DNA from: CAZKEW01 sp964580435
GTDB lineage: Bacteria > Acidobacteriota > Aminicenantia > Aminicenantales > UBA8522
Assembly: GCA_964580435.1 (NCBI GenBank)
Contig: CAZOKP010000031.1
Location: 1 to 26,888, forward strand
Direction: 5' to 3'
DNA: 26,888 nucleotides
The notes below the pieces were generated by a model. That model made no database searches and was not told the origin of the DNA. It saw nothing but the letters and a program-made list of their open reading frames with translations. Position numbers and translations under genes: made by a program. Positions 1 to 7,602 of this stretch are shown piece by piece; the stretch's first letter is position 1, and each line of letters begins with the position of its first letter.

Positions 1-1
1 G

Positions 2-87
2 TGCCGGAGGAGGGAATCGAACCCACACCCCTGTTGCCAGGGACTGGATTTTGAGTCCAGCGCGTCTGCCAGTTCCGCCACTCCGGC
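2..87 (-). tRNA. tRNA-Leu (anticodon CAA)
   Basis: Read on the minus strand, this folds as a class II tRNA. The acceptor strands GCCGGAG (81-87) and CTCCGGC (3-9) pair fully, with A as discriminator at position 2. The anticodon stem CTGGA/TCCAG encloses the loop CTCAAAA, giving anticodon CAA (Leu, UUG). A long variable arm and a standard GGTTCGATTCC T-arm follow. CCA is not clearly encoded because the window ends at this point. A sigma70-like promoter lies directly upstream. Confidence 0.95.
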
Positions 88-97
88 GACGCCACTC

Positions 98-126
98 AAT
101 ATAAGCAATTTTGGCTATTTTTTCAA
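98..126 (-). promoter_or_regulatory. Sigma70-type promoter of tRNA-Leu
   Basis: On the minus strand, TTGAAA (121-126) and TATATT (98-103) are separated by exactly 17 bases. The -10 box ends 10 bases before the first base of the mature tRNA. Transcription would therefore start a few bases upstream of the tRNA 5' end, as expected for a processed tRNA precursor. Confidence 0.75.
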
Positions 127-153
127 TAACTTGCCCATCCACCCCCGGCGGGC

Positions 154-349
154 TTAATGAAGAACGCGAAATTTTGCGCTCAGCCATATCAGAGCTGTCA
201 CATTTGAAGCGATGCCGCCCAGGACCATGGCCCAGGCGACGGACAGGAACCCTAACCGAGGATGAAGACAAAGACATAGGCCAGAGGCAGGGCGACGATA
301 AAGATCCTGATCAGATGGATGACAGTCCGCGCCCACCCGGTTGTCCATG
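154..349 (-). pseudogene. C-terminal remnant of a MATE-family efflux transporter, frameshifted
   Basis: Immediately after the Nudix stop codon, the minus strand encodes a hydrophobic stretch with two membrane segments. It reads roughly ARTVIHLIRIFIVALPLAYV, then VFVFILG and a TAG stop near 256. In another frame it continues GFLSVAWAMVLGGIASNV and on to a TAA at 154. Restoring one base near 255 joins the parts into a continuous sequence resembling the last two helices of MATE (multidrug and toxin extrusion) transporters, where an RxxxxxxPLA helix is followed by a GVWLA-like helix. No N-terminal part is present because the Nudix gene occupies the upstream DNA. I read it as a decayed gene end. 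The family call rests on motif resemblance over about 60 residues. Confidence 0.5.
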
Positions 350-361
350 AATCGTGTCCGT

Positions 362-979
362 TTACAACAATTCGAGGAACTCAGCCAGGACCATAGCTGT
401 GGCTCCCCAAATCTTATGATGTCCGCAGGCATAGAACGGGACTTCAACCGTTCGTCCGTCAATAATCCAGACCTCTCTTCGCGTCTGCCGTGAATCCTGG
501 AGATGACGGAGCGGCACCTCAATGACCTCGGCAACCTCTTGCGGATGGGGCCTGAAGGAGAGCGGCTCAGCAGCCAAGCCCACAACAGGATAGATGCAGA
601 AATGGCTCGGCGGAATATACAAGGGAGTAAGCGACCCGATGATCTTGATTTTGTCCGGAAGGACGCCTAATTCCTCCCATGTTTCGCGCAGAGCGGCCCG
701 CTCAAAATTCTCCGCGGGTTCTATCTGCCCTCCGGGAAAACCGATCTGGTCCTTGTGATGGAGGACGGAGCTGGTCCGCCGGATCAGCACCAGGCAAAGT
801 GCATCGCCGCATGGGTAAAGGAGGACCATAACCCCAGCCTTCAGACAGGAATCCTCCGCGTCTTGGTAGACGATTTGACCGGGCCGGGGATGCGGGGCCA
901 TGGCCAGCTGGGCAGCGAGTCCAGGCTTCTCCCCTTTTAGCCTTTCCGCCAGATTGTCCATCCATTTCGTATCATGCAT
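362..979 (-). CDS. NUDIX hydrolase, CoA pyrophosphatase (NudL-like)
   Basis: This 205-residue Nudix protein probably hydrolyses CoA or acyl-CoA to 4'-phosphopantetheine and 3',5'-ADP. The Nudix box lies at residues 83-105 (GGQIEPAE...RETWEELG), with the metal-binding RE..EE core intact. It is preceded by LIRRTSSVLHHKDQIGFPGG (about 65-84), which matches the CoA-pyrophosphatase signature of the NudL/UPF0035 group (LLTRR-x-HxGQ-x-FPGG). Length is typical. The gene lies alone on the minus strand, between the divergent DUF5916 gene and the MATE remnant. The substrate is inferred from the signature and has not been shown. A role in recycling CoA fits the CoA-thioester gene cluster elsewhere in the window, but the genes are not linked. 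Confidence 0.85.
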   Translation of the reverse strand: MHDTKWMDNLAERLKGEKPGLAAQLAMAPHPRPGQIVYQDAEDSCLKAGVMVLLYPCGDALCLVLIRRTSSVLHHKDQIGFPGGQIEPAENFERAALRETWEELGVLPDKIKIIGSLTPLYIPPSHFCIYPVVGLAAEPLSFRPHPQEVAEVIEVPLRHLQDSRQTRREVWIIDGRTVEVPFYACGHHKIWGATAMVLAEFLELL

Positions 980-1094
980 CGCTTGGACTTCTATTTTTAC
1001 TTATTTCTTTCTTGTTGACAACCACGCTCCCGGATTCGCAACCTTTTCCCCGTCCAATCCGTATACATTATAGAGAAATGCTAAAGACCGGAAT

Positions 1095-3770
1095 ATGCCC
1101 CTAAAAAAATTTGCCGTCTGGCTCGTTGTTTTGTCCTTGCCGATGTTCCTTTTCGCGGATGAAAAGCCGGCCAAACAAGAAAAAAAGATACCCGAGCAAA
1201 AGGTCATCCGGGCCACGCGGACTGACGAGCCGATCAAAATCGACGGAGTCCTGAACGAAAAGGCCTGGCAAGGTCCGGGTTACAGCGATTTTCTCCAGTC
1301 TGACCCGATCGACGGCGGCCAACCCAGCGAGAAAACGGAAGTCTGGGTGGCCTATGATGATGCCAATATTTACGTGGCGGCTATGCTCTGCGACACCGAG
1401 CCTCAATCCATAAGGAGGCTTCTCGGCCGCCGCGATGACGAACTCGATTCAGACTGGTTTACTTTTGCCGTTGACCCCGCCTATGACCGCCGGACCGGCT
1501 ATGAATTCTCCGTAAACCCCGCGGGCTCGATCAGGGATTTAACCCTGAGCAATGATGTTAATGAAGATGAGACCTGGGATGCCGTCTGGGAATGGAAAGC
1601 TCAGGTCAACGATAAGGGTTGGACAGTCGAGATCCAGATTCCCTTTAATCAACTCCGTTTTCCTAAGAGGGCCGAGTCCATCTGGGGCGTCAATTTCACC
1701 AGGAAAATCATAAGAAAACAGGAGCGGGTCAGCTTCGTCTGGATCCCCAAAGAAGAGATCGCTTATGTCTCGCGGTTCGCCCGGCTCGAAGGCATTGATG
1801 CGATCCGCCCAGGGCGTCATGTCGAACTCCTTCCCTATACTGTCGCTCAGGCCCAGTTCAATCAGCCTGAAACCGGGAACCCTTTTCAGACGGGACAAAA
1901 ATATCAGGGGAATCTCGGTTTCGACCTCAAGGTCGGGATCAAAAGCAACCTGACACTCGACGCCACCGTCAACCCGGACTTCGGGCAGGTCGAAGTCGAC
2001 CCTGCCGTGGTTAATCTTTCGGCTTACGAAACGTATTACGAAGAAAAGAGACCGTTTTTCATCGAAGGAGCGGACATCTATAACGGCTTCGGCCGCGGAG
2101 GAATCTACGTTAATGCCAATATCAACTGGCCCAACCCCACCTTCTTCTACAGCCGGCGCATCGGCCGCGCTCCTCAGGGTTATGTAACGGAATACGGCTA
2201 TGTGAACTTTCCTGACCGGACCAATATCCTTGGGGCGGCCAAAATCACAGGAAAATTGGGCGGAGGCTGGAACCTTGGCTTCCTCAACGCCATGACATCC
2301 CGAGAATTCGCCCAGATAGAGAACCTGGGCGGCAGGATCCGGCAGGAAGTCGAACCCTTCACTTATTATGGGGCTGTCCGGGTCCAGAAGGATATCGACC
2401 AAGGGCAGAGCGGATTCGGCCTTATCAGCACAGGAGTTTTCCGGAATCTCGAAAACGAACCCCTTCAGGACATTCTCCATAAGGATGCCTTGACCCTGGC
2501 CTTGGACGGATGGGCATTCCTGGATAAAAACAGAGTTTGGGTCGTAGGCGGCTGGTTCGGCGGAACCCGCGTCGAAGGCACCCGGGCCGATATCCTCGGG
2601 CTCCAGCTCTCCTCCACGCACTATTATCAGAGGCCGGACGCAGAGTACGTGCACGTGAACCCGAATGCCACCTCGCTATCCGGCTGGGGAGGACAATTCT
2701 CTCTGGCCAAGCAGCAGGGAAATCTTCTCTTTCTCGCAAATGTTGGCGTGCTCTCACCAGGCTTCGACCCGAACGACCTGGGGTTCCAGTATTCCATGTC
2801 GGATATCATCAACATCGTCGTTCTTCCGGCCTATCAGTGGACAAAACCTGGAAAAGTTTTCCGGAACGCCATGCTCTATGGAGGGGTGTTCCGCAACTAT
2901 GATTTCGGCGGCAACAGGAACTGGGACGGATTTCTCACGGCTCTTGAAGGTCAATTCCTGAACTACTGGAGTTTTGAGACGATGTTCGCCTACAATCCCG
3001 ACACACTCAGCAAGCACTTGACCAGAGGAGGCCCCTTGGCACTCATCCCCCACGGTTATCAGCTCGACCTCAACCTCGAATCCGACAGCCGGAAGCCTAT
3101 CGTGATTGAGGGTATTGGGAGTTATTATAGAAGGCCGGAAGCGGGAACAGAGTTTTTCAGCGAGTTGTCGCTCCGCTGGAAACCGAGAAGCAATATCAGC
3201 TTGTCTTTCGGGCCCCAATATATCTTTGAGAAATCCGAGATCCAATGGGTCAGAGGAGTCGACGATGCGCTGATGACAGCGACATATGGCAAGCGCTACG
3301 TTTTCGCCCGCATCGATCAAAAACAGCTCGCCAGCGAGATCCGGCTCAACTGGATCTTTACACCCAAACTGAGTCTCCAGCTCTATCTCCAGCCTTTTGT
3401 CGCCGTGGGCAGCTTCGATCGGTTCAAGGAACTGGCCAAGCCAAAAACATATCAATACAACATTTACGGGGAGCCTCCATCAACCATCACTTATGCCGGG
3501 GGAATCTATACAGTGGACCCCGATGGTCCGGGCCCGGCCGAGCCGTTCTCGTTTCCAAACTTGGATTTTAATTTCAAGTCCCTCCGCGGCACGGTCGTCT
3601 TGAGGTGGGAATATCTGCCCGGCTCCCTGATCTATTTCGTCTGGACCCAGAATCGCGCCGATTATTCCGACCCGGGAGATTTCCAATTGCGCCGCGACCT
3701 GGGCAACCTCCTGACGGCTCCCGGGGACAATATTTTCCTCATCAAGGTCACCTACCGCTGGAACATTTAA
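1095..3770 (+). CDS. DUF5916 outer-membrane protein with N-terminal CBM9-like domain
   Basis: This is an 891-residue exported protein. Residues 1-22 form a signal peptide (MPLKKFAVWLVV...LFA). Residues about 36-230 are a carbohydrate-binding family 9-like sandwich, marked by PIKIDGVLNEKAWQ, the YDDANIYVAA strand and the GWTVEIQIPFNQLRF motif. Residues about 240-891 are the DUF5916 region, rich in alternating aromatic and polar residues and predicted to be an outer-membrane beta-barrel. It includes the family-typical VNPDFGQVEVDPAVVNLS and EKRPFFIEG stretches. The ligand is unknown. Such proteins often sit near peptidases or polysaccharide-uptake genes, but here the next gene is hldA, 57 bases downstream, with no obvious functional link. 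ATG 1095 is chosen because the signal peptide starts there; no strong ribosome-binding site is visible. The C-terminus ends in WNI, not the common aromatic residue. Confidence 0.85.
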   Translation: MPLKKFAVWLVVLSLPMFLFADEKPAKQEKKIPEQKVIRATRTDEPIKIDGVLNEKAWQGPGYSDFLQSDPIDGGQPSEKTEVWVAYDDANIYVAAMLCDTEPQSIRRLLGRRDDELDSDWFTFAVDPAYDRRTGYEFSVNPAGSIRDLTLSNDVNEDETWDAVWEWKAQVNDKGWTVEIQIPFNQLRFPKRAESIWGVNFTRKIIRKQERVSFVWIPKEEIAYVSRFARLEGIDAIRPGRHVELLPYTVAQAQFNQPETGNPFQTGQKYQGNLGFDLKVGIKSNLTLDATVNPDFGQVEVDPAVVNLSAYETYYEEKRPFFIEGADIYNGFGRGGIYVNANINWPNPTFFYSRRIGRAPQGYVTEYGYVNFPDRTNILGAAKITGKLGGGWNLGFLNAMTSREFAQIENLGGRIRQEVEPFTYYGAVRVQKDIDQGQSGFGLISTGVFRNLENEPLQDILHKDALTLALDGWAFLDKNRVWVVGGWFGGTRVEGTRADILGLQLSSTHYYQRPDAEYVHVNPNATSLSGWGGQFSLAKQQGNLLFLANVGVLSPGFDPNDLGFQYSMSDIINIVVLPAYQWTKPGKVFRNAMLYGGVFRNYDFGGNRNWDGFLTALEGQFLNYWSFETMFAYNPDTLSKHLTRGGPLALIPHGYQLDLNLESDSRKPIVIEGIGSYYRRPEAGTEFFSELSLRWKPRSNISLSFGPQYIFEKSEIQWVRGVDDALMTATYGKRYVFARIDQKQLASEIRLNWIFTPKLSLQLYLQPFVAVGSFDRFKELAKPKTYQYNIYGEPPSTITYAGGIYTVDPDGPGPAEPFSFPNLDFNFKSLRGTVVLRWEYLPGSLIYFVWTQNRADYSDPGDFQLRRDLGNLLTAPGDNIFLIKVTYRWNI

Positions 3771-3827
3771 AACCCGGCAATTTGACCTTTTCTTGCTTTT
3801 CTGATAAAAAAATCAGCCGGGACTCCC

Positions 3828-4829
3828 GTGGACAAGAAAAAGCAACGTCTGCTCGGTCTAGTGAACAAATTTTCCGGCACAAGAATTGCCGTCTGGGGGG
3901 ATTTTATCCTGGATGAGTATGTCTACGGCAAGACCCGGCGGGTCTCGAGGGAAGCGCCCGTCCTCATCCTGACCTACCAGAAAAAAGAGTTCTCTCTTGG
4001 CGGCGCCGGGAACTCGACCCTCAACCTCAAAGCCCTGGGAGCCAGTCCCTTTCCTGTCGGCATCGTCGGACAGGACGAGTCGGGGCAGATCATCATCGAT
4101 ATCCTCCGCGGCCTGAAGATTCCAACAAAAGGCATCCTCCGGCTAAAAGGGTACCCGACTCCGATCAAAACAAGGATACTCGCCGGTGAGGAGAACACGC
4201 GCAAACAGCAGATTCTGCGGATCGACAGCGAGTTCAAAATCCCTGAAAACAGCCGTCTCAAACACAGACTCCGGCGCTGTCTCCAGGAAGCTCGAGAAAA
4301 ATGCTCGGCGCTGCTCGTTTCCGATTACAACTACCTGACTGTCAAAGAGGATGTTTTTGATGACATCGCTGCTGATTTCAGAAAAGCAAAACGTCCTGTC
4401 ACCGTGGATTCTCGATTTCGCCTTCTCGATTTCCCAGGCGTTACGGCGGCAACGCCCAATGAGCCGGAAGTGGAAAGCACTTTAAAGATGGAAATCGGAG
4501 AGAGCATTCCTCTGCTCAAGCGCGCGGGAAACGCCCTCCGCAAGAAGATCCGCTCGCCCGCCCTTCTTATCACCCGAGGTTCCAGGGGGATGGCTCTCTT
4601 CGAGGAAGGAAAGCCTCCTTTTCTCATCCCGGTCCACGGCACAACCGACATCGTCGATGTTACGGGCGCTGGAGACACAGTCATCAGCACTTTCACTCTG
4701 GCTTTGGCCAGCGGCGCCAACTTCCAGGAAGCGGCTCAGCTGGCGAATTACGCCGGCGGCGTCGTGGTCATGAAAAAGGGCACAGCGACATTGACGGCCG
4801 AGGAACTCAAAGAGGCCATCTCCTGCTAA
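3828..4829 (+). CDS. hldA: D-glycero-beta-D-manno-heptose-7-phosphate kinase
   Basis: This ribokinase-fold (PfkB) kinase of 333 residues phosphorylates heptose 7-phosphate at C1 on the way to ADP-heptose for the LPS core. Visible motifs are GDFILDEYVYG (24-34), the HldE1-typical SREAP (40-44), the substrate glycine pair SLGGAGN (57-62) and the DVTGAGDT anion hole with catalytic base D283. In many bacteria kinase and adenylyltransferase are fused as HldE. Here they are separate neighbours, one base apart. The start is GTG 3828; no in-frame ATG gives a better N-terminus. This is the first gene of a compact five-gene plus-strand operon. A small CTGAT/ATCAG hairpin with an A-rich loop lies just upstream (about 3811-3826). 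Confidence 0.93.
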   Translation: MDKKKQRLLGLVNKFSGTRIAVWGDFILDEYVYGKTRRVSREAPVLILTYQKKEFSLGGAGNSTLNLKALGASPFPVGIVGQDESGQIIIDILRGLKIPTKGILRLKGYPTPIKTRILAGEENTRKQQILRIDSEFKIPENSRLKHRLRRCLQEAREKCSALLVSDYNYLTVKEDVFDDIAADFRKAKRPVTVDSRFRLLDFPGVTAATPNEPEVESTLKMEIGESIPLLKRAGNALRKKIRSPALLITRGSRGMALFEEGKPPFLIPVHGTTDIVDVTGAGDTVISTFTLALASGANFQEAAQLANYAGGVVVMKKGTATLTAEELKEAISC

Positions 4830-4830
4830 A

Positions 4831-5349
4831 TTGGAAAAGCTCGAAACTCTTTCCGCGCTGAGAAAGATCGTCACCGCAGAAAAGGCAGGGGGCAAGACGA
4901 TTGTCCTGGCCAACGGCTGTTTCGATCTTTTTCATGTCGGCCATATCCGTTATTTGCGCGCAGCCAAGGACAAGGGACACATTTTGGTGGTGGCCATCAA
5001 CAACGATTCCTCGGTCCGCAAGTTGAAAGGAAAGGCCAGGCCAATCCTGCCGCAGAACGAACGGGCGGAAATTCTTGCTTCCTTTTCCTTTGTCGACTAT
5101 GTAACCATCTTTCGAGATCCCAACGTGGAGAAGATTCTTCTTGCCCTGCAGCCGACCATCCATGTCAAGGGCTCCGACTATACGGAAGAGACAGTGCCGG
5201 AAAAGGATACGGTGAAAAAGTATGGCGGGAAAGTGGCCATCGCCGGCGGCCCCAAGGTCCGCTCGACTTCAGAGATCATCAAAATGATCGCCTCCAGGAT
5301 GAAAAAAGGCGGCGATAAGAAAGATCGAGATCCATGGACACATTCCTGA
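4831..5349 (+). CDS. hldC: D-glycero-beta-D-manno-heptose 1-phosphate adenylyltransferase
   Basis: This 172-residue cytidylyltransferase-like nucleotidyltransferase makes ADP-heptose from heptose 1-phosphate and ATP. It carries the NGCFDLFHVGHIRYL signature with HVGH at 35-38, the LPQNERAEILASF segment (about 72-85), and VRSTSEII near 147-154, corresponding to the ISTT-type nucleotide-binding motif. The predicted start is TTG 4831, one base after the hldA stop, suggesting translational coupling. A shorter start inside the protein would cut into the nucleotide-binding strand. It overlaps the next gene by 16 bases. Confidence 0.92.
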   Translation: MEKLETLSALRKIVTAEKAGGKTIVLANGCFDLFHVGHIRYLRAAKDKGHILVVAINNDSSVRKLKGKARPILPQNERAEILASFSFVDYVTIFRDPNVEKILLALQPTIHVKGSDYTEETVPEKDTVKKYGGKVAIAGGPKVRSTSEIIKMIASRMKKGGDKKDRDPWTHS

Positions 5350-6332
5350 TTATCAGGCTCAGCTCCCTCGGCGACATCATCCATACGCTGCCCGCGTTCT
5401 CGGCGCTGCGACGAAAGTTTCCCGAGGCCAAAATATCCTGGGCCGTGGAAGAAAAAGGCAGGGAAATTCTCGACTTGGTCCAGGGGCTCGACAAAGTCAT
5501 TGTCATAGACAGGAAGAATTGGCTGGGGAGCCTAAAAAACATTAGGCGCCGTGACCAGGTGGCCCTGGATTTTCAGGGTTTGATCAAATCAGGACTGCTG
5601 GCCTTTCTTTCGCGCTCACGGCGCAGGATTGGGTTCCCCAGGAAGAACTGCAAAGAGCCTCTCGCCTCGCTCTTCTACACAGAAAAACCGGCCCCGCTCC
5701 CCGAAGAAGAAATGCATGTCATAGCTAAAAACATAAGACTCTTAACCTGTTTGGGAATCGAAGAAGCAGGATTCGATTTCCCGATCGTTATCCCTGAAAA
5801 AGTAGCCGATTCCATCGAGGAGAAGCTCCGAGGCATCGGATACAGAAATAACAAGAAACTGCTGATCTATAACTTGGGAGCCGCTTGGGAAACGAAGAGA
5901 TGGTTCCCGGAAAAATGGTCCGAACTCATCAGCCAAGCTCGGTTCGACGATTCATTTCCCCTGCTGCTCTGGGGAGATGACGAAGAAAAGGCTCTCGCAT
6001 TGGCCGTGAAGGAAAAGACGGGGGTTCCGCTGGCGCCGTTCTTATCCATAAAAGAGGTCCTCGGCCTTGTCCGGAGAGCCTCTCTGCTTGTCAGCGGCGA
6101 TACCTTTGCCCTTCAGGCCGCCTGTGCGTTTTCCGTCCCGGTTGTCGGCCTTTTTGGGCCGACCAACCCGCGCCGGAACGGCCCTTTTCTCGTGCGGGAT
6201 AAAATAGTATTCTATAAGCTCGACTGCAACCCCTGCTACAAAACAAGCTGCTCGACGCTGGATTGCCTTCATAAAATCACAAGCAAAGAGGCCGCTCGCG
6301 CAGTCCGGGACATATGGCTAGGAAATGATTAA
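5334..6332 (+). CDS. Family 9 glycosyltransferase, LPS heptosyltransferase (WaaC/WaaF type)
   Basis: This 332-residue GT-B enzyme transfers heptose from ADP-heptose to the lipid A-Kdo or inner-core acceptor on the cytoplasmic face of the inner membrane. The N-terminus IIRLSSLGDIIHTLPAF (6-22) is the GT9 hallmark. The C-terminal half has SGDTFALQAACAF...FGPTNP, the nucleotide-sugar region, where the usual His (GLMHLAAA) is Gln. A cysteine cluster, CNPCYKTSCSTLDCL, is common in GT9 enzymes. Directly following the ADP-heptose genes, it is most likely the first heptosyltransferase. Whether it acts as heptosyltransferase I or II cannot be told from the sequence. It overlaps hldC by 16 bases and the next gene by 8. 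Confidence 0.9.
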   Translation: MDTFLIIRLSSLGDIIHTLPAFSALRRKFPEAKISWAVEEKGREILDLVQGLDKVIVIDRKNWLGSLKNIRRRDQVALDFQGLIKSGLLAFLSRSRRRIGFPRKNCKEPLASLFYTEKPAPLPEEEMHVIAKNIRLLTCLGIEEAGFDFPIVIPEKVADSIEEKLRGIGYRNNKKLLIYNLGAAWETKRWFPEKWSELISQARFDDSFPLLLWGDDEEKALALAVKEKTGVPLAPFLSIKEVLGLVRRASLLVSGDTFALQAACAFSVPVVGLFGPTNPRRNGPFLVRDKIVFYKLDCNPCYKTSCSTLDCLHKITSKEAARAVRDIWLGND

Positions 6333-6882
6333 TTCCCGCGCTAAAGAACTCTTGAACAGATGGCGGGTCAGGGTGGGCTTGATCGTTGCCCTAGCCGTTA
6401 TCCTTTTTGCCCGGCCCACGTGGATTGCCCTTGGTGAGGGTATCTTTATCTCGCTTGTCGGCCTTTCCGTCAGGGCCTGGGCGTCCGGCCATTTGCGCAA
6501 AGAAAAAGAACTGGCCGTCTCCGGCCCGTATCGATATTCTCGGAATCCCCTCTATCTCGGAAATCTCATCTTGGGTATCGGCATCGTCGTCGGTGCTCGC
6601 TCCTGGTGGGTTCTGGGGCTTTTTGTGGCCTATTTTGGGGTGTTTTATCCGCTGATCATCCGTCGGGAGAAGGACAGGATGAAGCAGCTTTTCCCCGCGC
6701 AGTACGAAGACTATAAAAAGAGAGTGCCTTCTTTTTTCCCTTCGTTGAAAAAGCGGAGGTTTCCTTCGGGGATCAAGTTCAGCTGGTCTCTCTATAAGCA
6801 AAACAAAGAATACCGGGCCCTTACCGGCACCCTCATCTTCTGGCTGATCCTCGCCGCCAAAATCCTCCTGTTGAATCGGTAG
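6325..6882 (+). CDS. Isoprenylcysteine carboxyl methyltransferase (ICMT)-family membrane protein
   Basis: This 185-residue integral membrane protein has several hydrophobic helices (about 17-30, 36-50, 75-90, 93-112, 166-183). The ICMT/PEMT methyltransferase core is SGPYRYSRNPLYLGNL (about 66-81), the conserved GPYRxxRHPxYxG motif with Asn for His. The second half of the motif is RREKDRMKQLFPAQYEDYKKRVP (E..F..Y..Y), which binds S-adenosylmethionine. The methyl acceptor is unknown: bacteria lack prenylated CaaX proteins in general, and lipids or sugars are possible. It sits within the heptose operon and overlaps the heptosyltransferase by 8 bases, so a role in envelope lipid or core modification is a fair inference. 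Confidence 0.8.
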   Translation: MINSRAKELLNRWRVRVGLIVALAVILFARPTWIALGEGIFISLVGLSVRAWASGHLRKEKELAVSGPYRYSRNPLYLGNLILGIGIVVGARSWWVLGLFVAYFGVFYPLIIRREKDRMKQLFPAQYEDYKKRVPSFFPSLKKRRFPSGIKFSWSLYKQNKEYRALTGTLIFWLILAAKILLLNR

Positions 6883-6905
6883 AGACGCTTTGTTATAGTC
6901 TTCCA

Positions 6906-7514
6906 GTGCCAACGTCCCAAAGAATTGAGAAAGTCAAGAGACTGCTGTCCCTTCGCCAGCCTGATCTGCGAATCGTGCTCGAGGGAGTCGCCATCGCGCA
7001 CAACGCCAGCGCTGTCCTGAGGACATGTGACGCCGCTGGAGTCCTCTATGTCGACATCATCTCTCCGAGCCCCGAGTTCCTGAGCATCAACAAAGCCATC
7101 TCCACGCACGCCGAAAAATGGGTTGATACGAGCGTCCATGGTTCCATCAGCGAATGCCTTTTGCCCCTGAAAGAAAAAGGGTTCAGAGTCGCCGTGACAA
7201 ACCTGGGGAGAGAAGCTCTTCCCTACACGGAACTGGATTATACGCAGCCTCTCGCCCTTGTCTTCGGCAACGAATCGGAAGGGATATCGGCAGAAGCCCT
7301 GGCCTTGGCAGACTATAAGATCAAGATCCCGATGCTGGGAATGGTCCAGAGTTTAAACCTCTCGGTATCTGTGGGCATCATCCTCTATGAGGCTCTGAAA
7401 CAGCGCTGGGCCAAGGGATTTTTCAGGGAGAGAAGGCTTTCCGAAGAAGAATTTGAGGGCTATCTCAGGAAGTGGCTTTCGCGCCGGCCCGAAGGTAAAA
7501 ACAAAGACAGTTGA
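6906..7514 (+). CDS. trmH: tRNA (guanosine-2'-O-)-methyltransferase, SpoU/TrmH family
   Basis: This 202-residue SPOUT methyltransferase probably methylates the ribose of G18 in the tRNA D-loop. The three SpoU motifs are present: HNASAVLRTCDAAGV (32-46, with the catalytic Arg), LALVFGNESEGIS (about 119-131), and IPMLGMVQSLNLSVSVGI near 144-161, which forms the knot and binds SAM. A short charged C-terminal tail follows. The start is GTG 6906, 23 bases after the ICMT-like gene, at the end of the operon. The choice of TrmH over other SpoU members is based on the compact form without an extra N-terminal domain and on the C-terminal extension. Confidence 0.85.
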   Translation: MPTSQRIEKVKRLLSLRQPDLRIVLEGVAIAHNASAVLRTCDAAGVLYVDIISPSPEFLSINKAISTHAEKWVDTSVHGSISECLLPLKEKGFRVAVTNLGREALPYTELDYTQPLALVFGNESEGISAEALALADYKIKIPMLGMVQSLNLSVSVGIILYEALKQRWAKGFFRERRLSEEEFEGYLRKWLSRRPEGKNKDS

Positions 7515-7516
7515 GC

Positions 7517-7552
7517 AAAAAAACAAGGGGCCTTGCCGGTTGGCCAGGCCCC
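7517..7552 (-). terminator. Rho-independent terminator of the sigma/HtrA operon
   Basis: The GC-rich hairpin GGGGCCTTGCC / GGCCAGGCCCC (7527-7552) has 10 of 11 pairs and a GGTT loop. On the minus strand it is followed by a run of seven T (7517-7523). It therefore ends transcripts coming from the HtrA-like gene. The plus-strand side has no T run, so trmH does not obviously use it. Confidence 0.8.
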
Positions 7553-7602
7553 CGTCGAGAAATGGATATAGGAAGGAGCTGAATCTCCGGTCCAGATTCT
7601 TC

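Noticed and set aside
1015..1071. TTGACA at 1015-1020 and TATACATTAT near 1062-1071 as promoter of the DUF5916 gene
   Set aside because: The two boxes are about 41 bases apart, far from the 16-18 needed, and no better pair was found.
1539..2654. Long open frame antisense to the DUF5916 gene
   Set aside because: It is a shadow of codon bias in the real gene; the translation has no family features.
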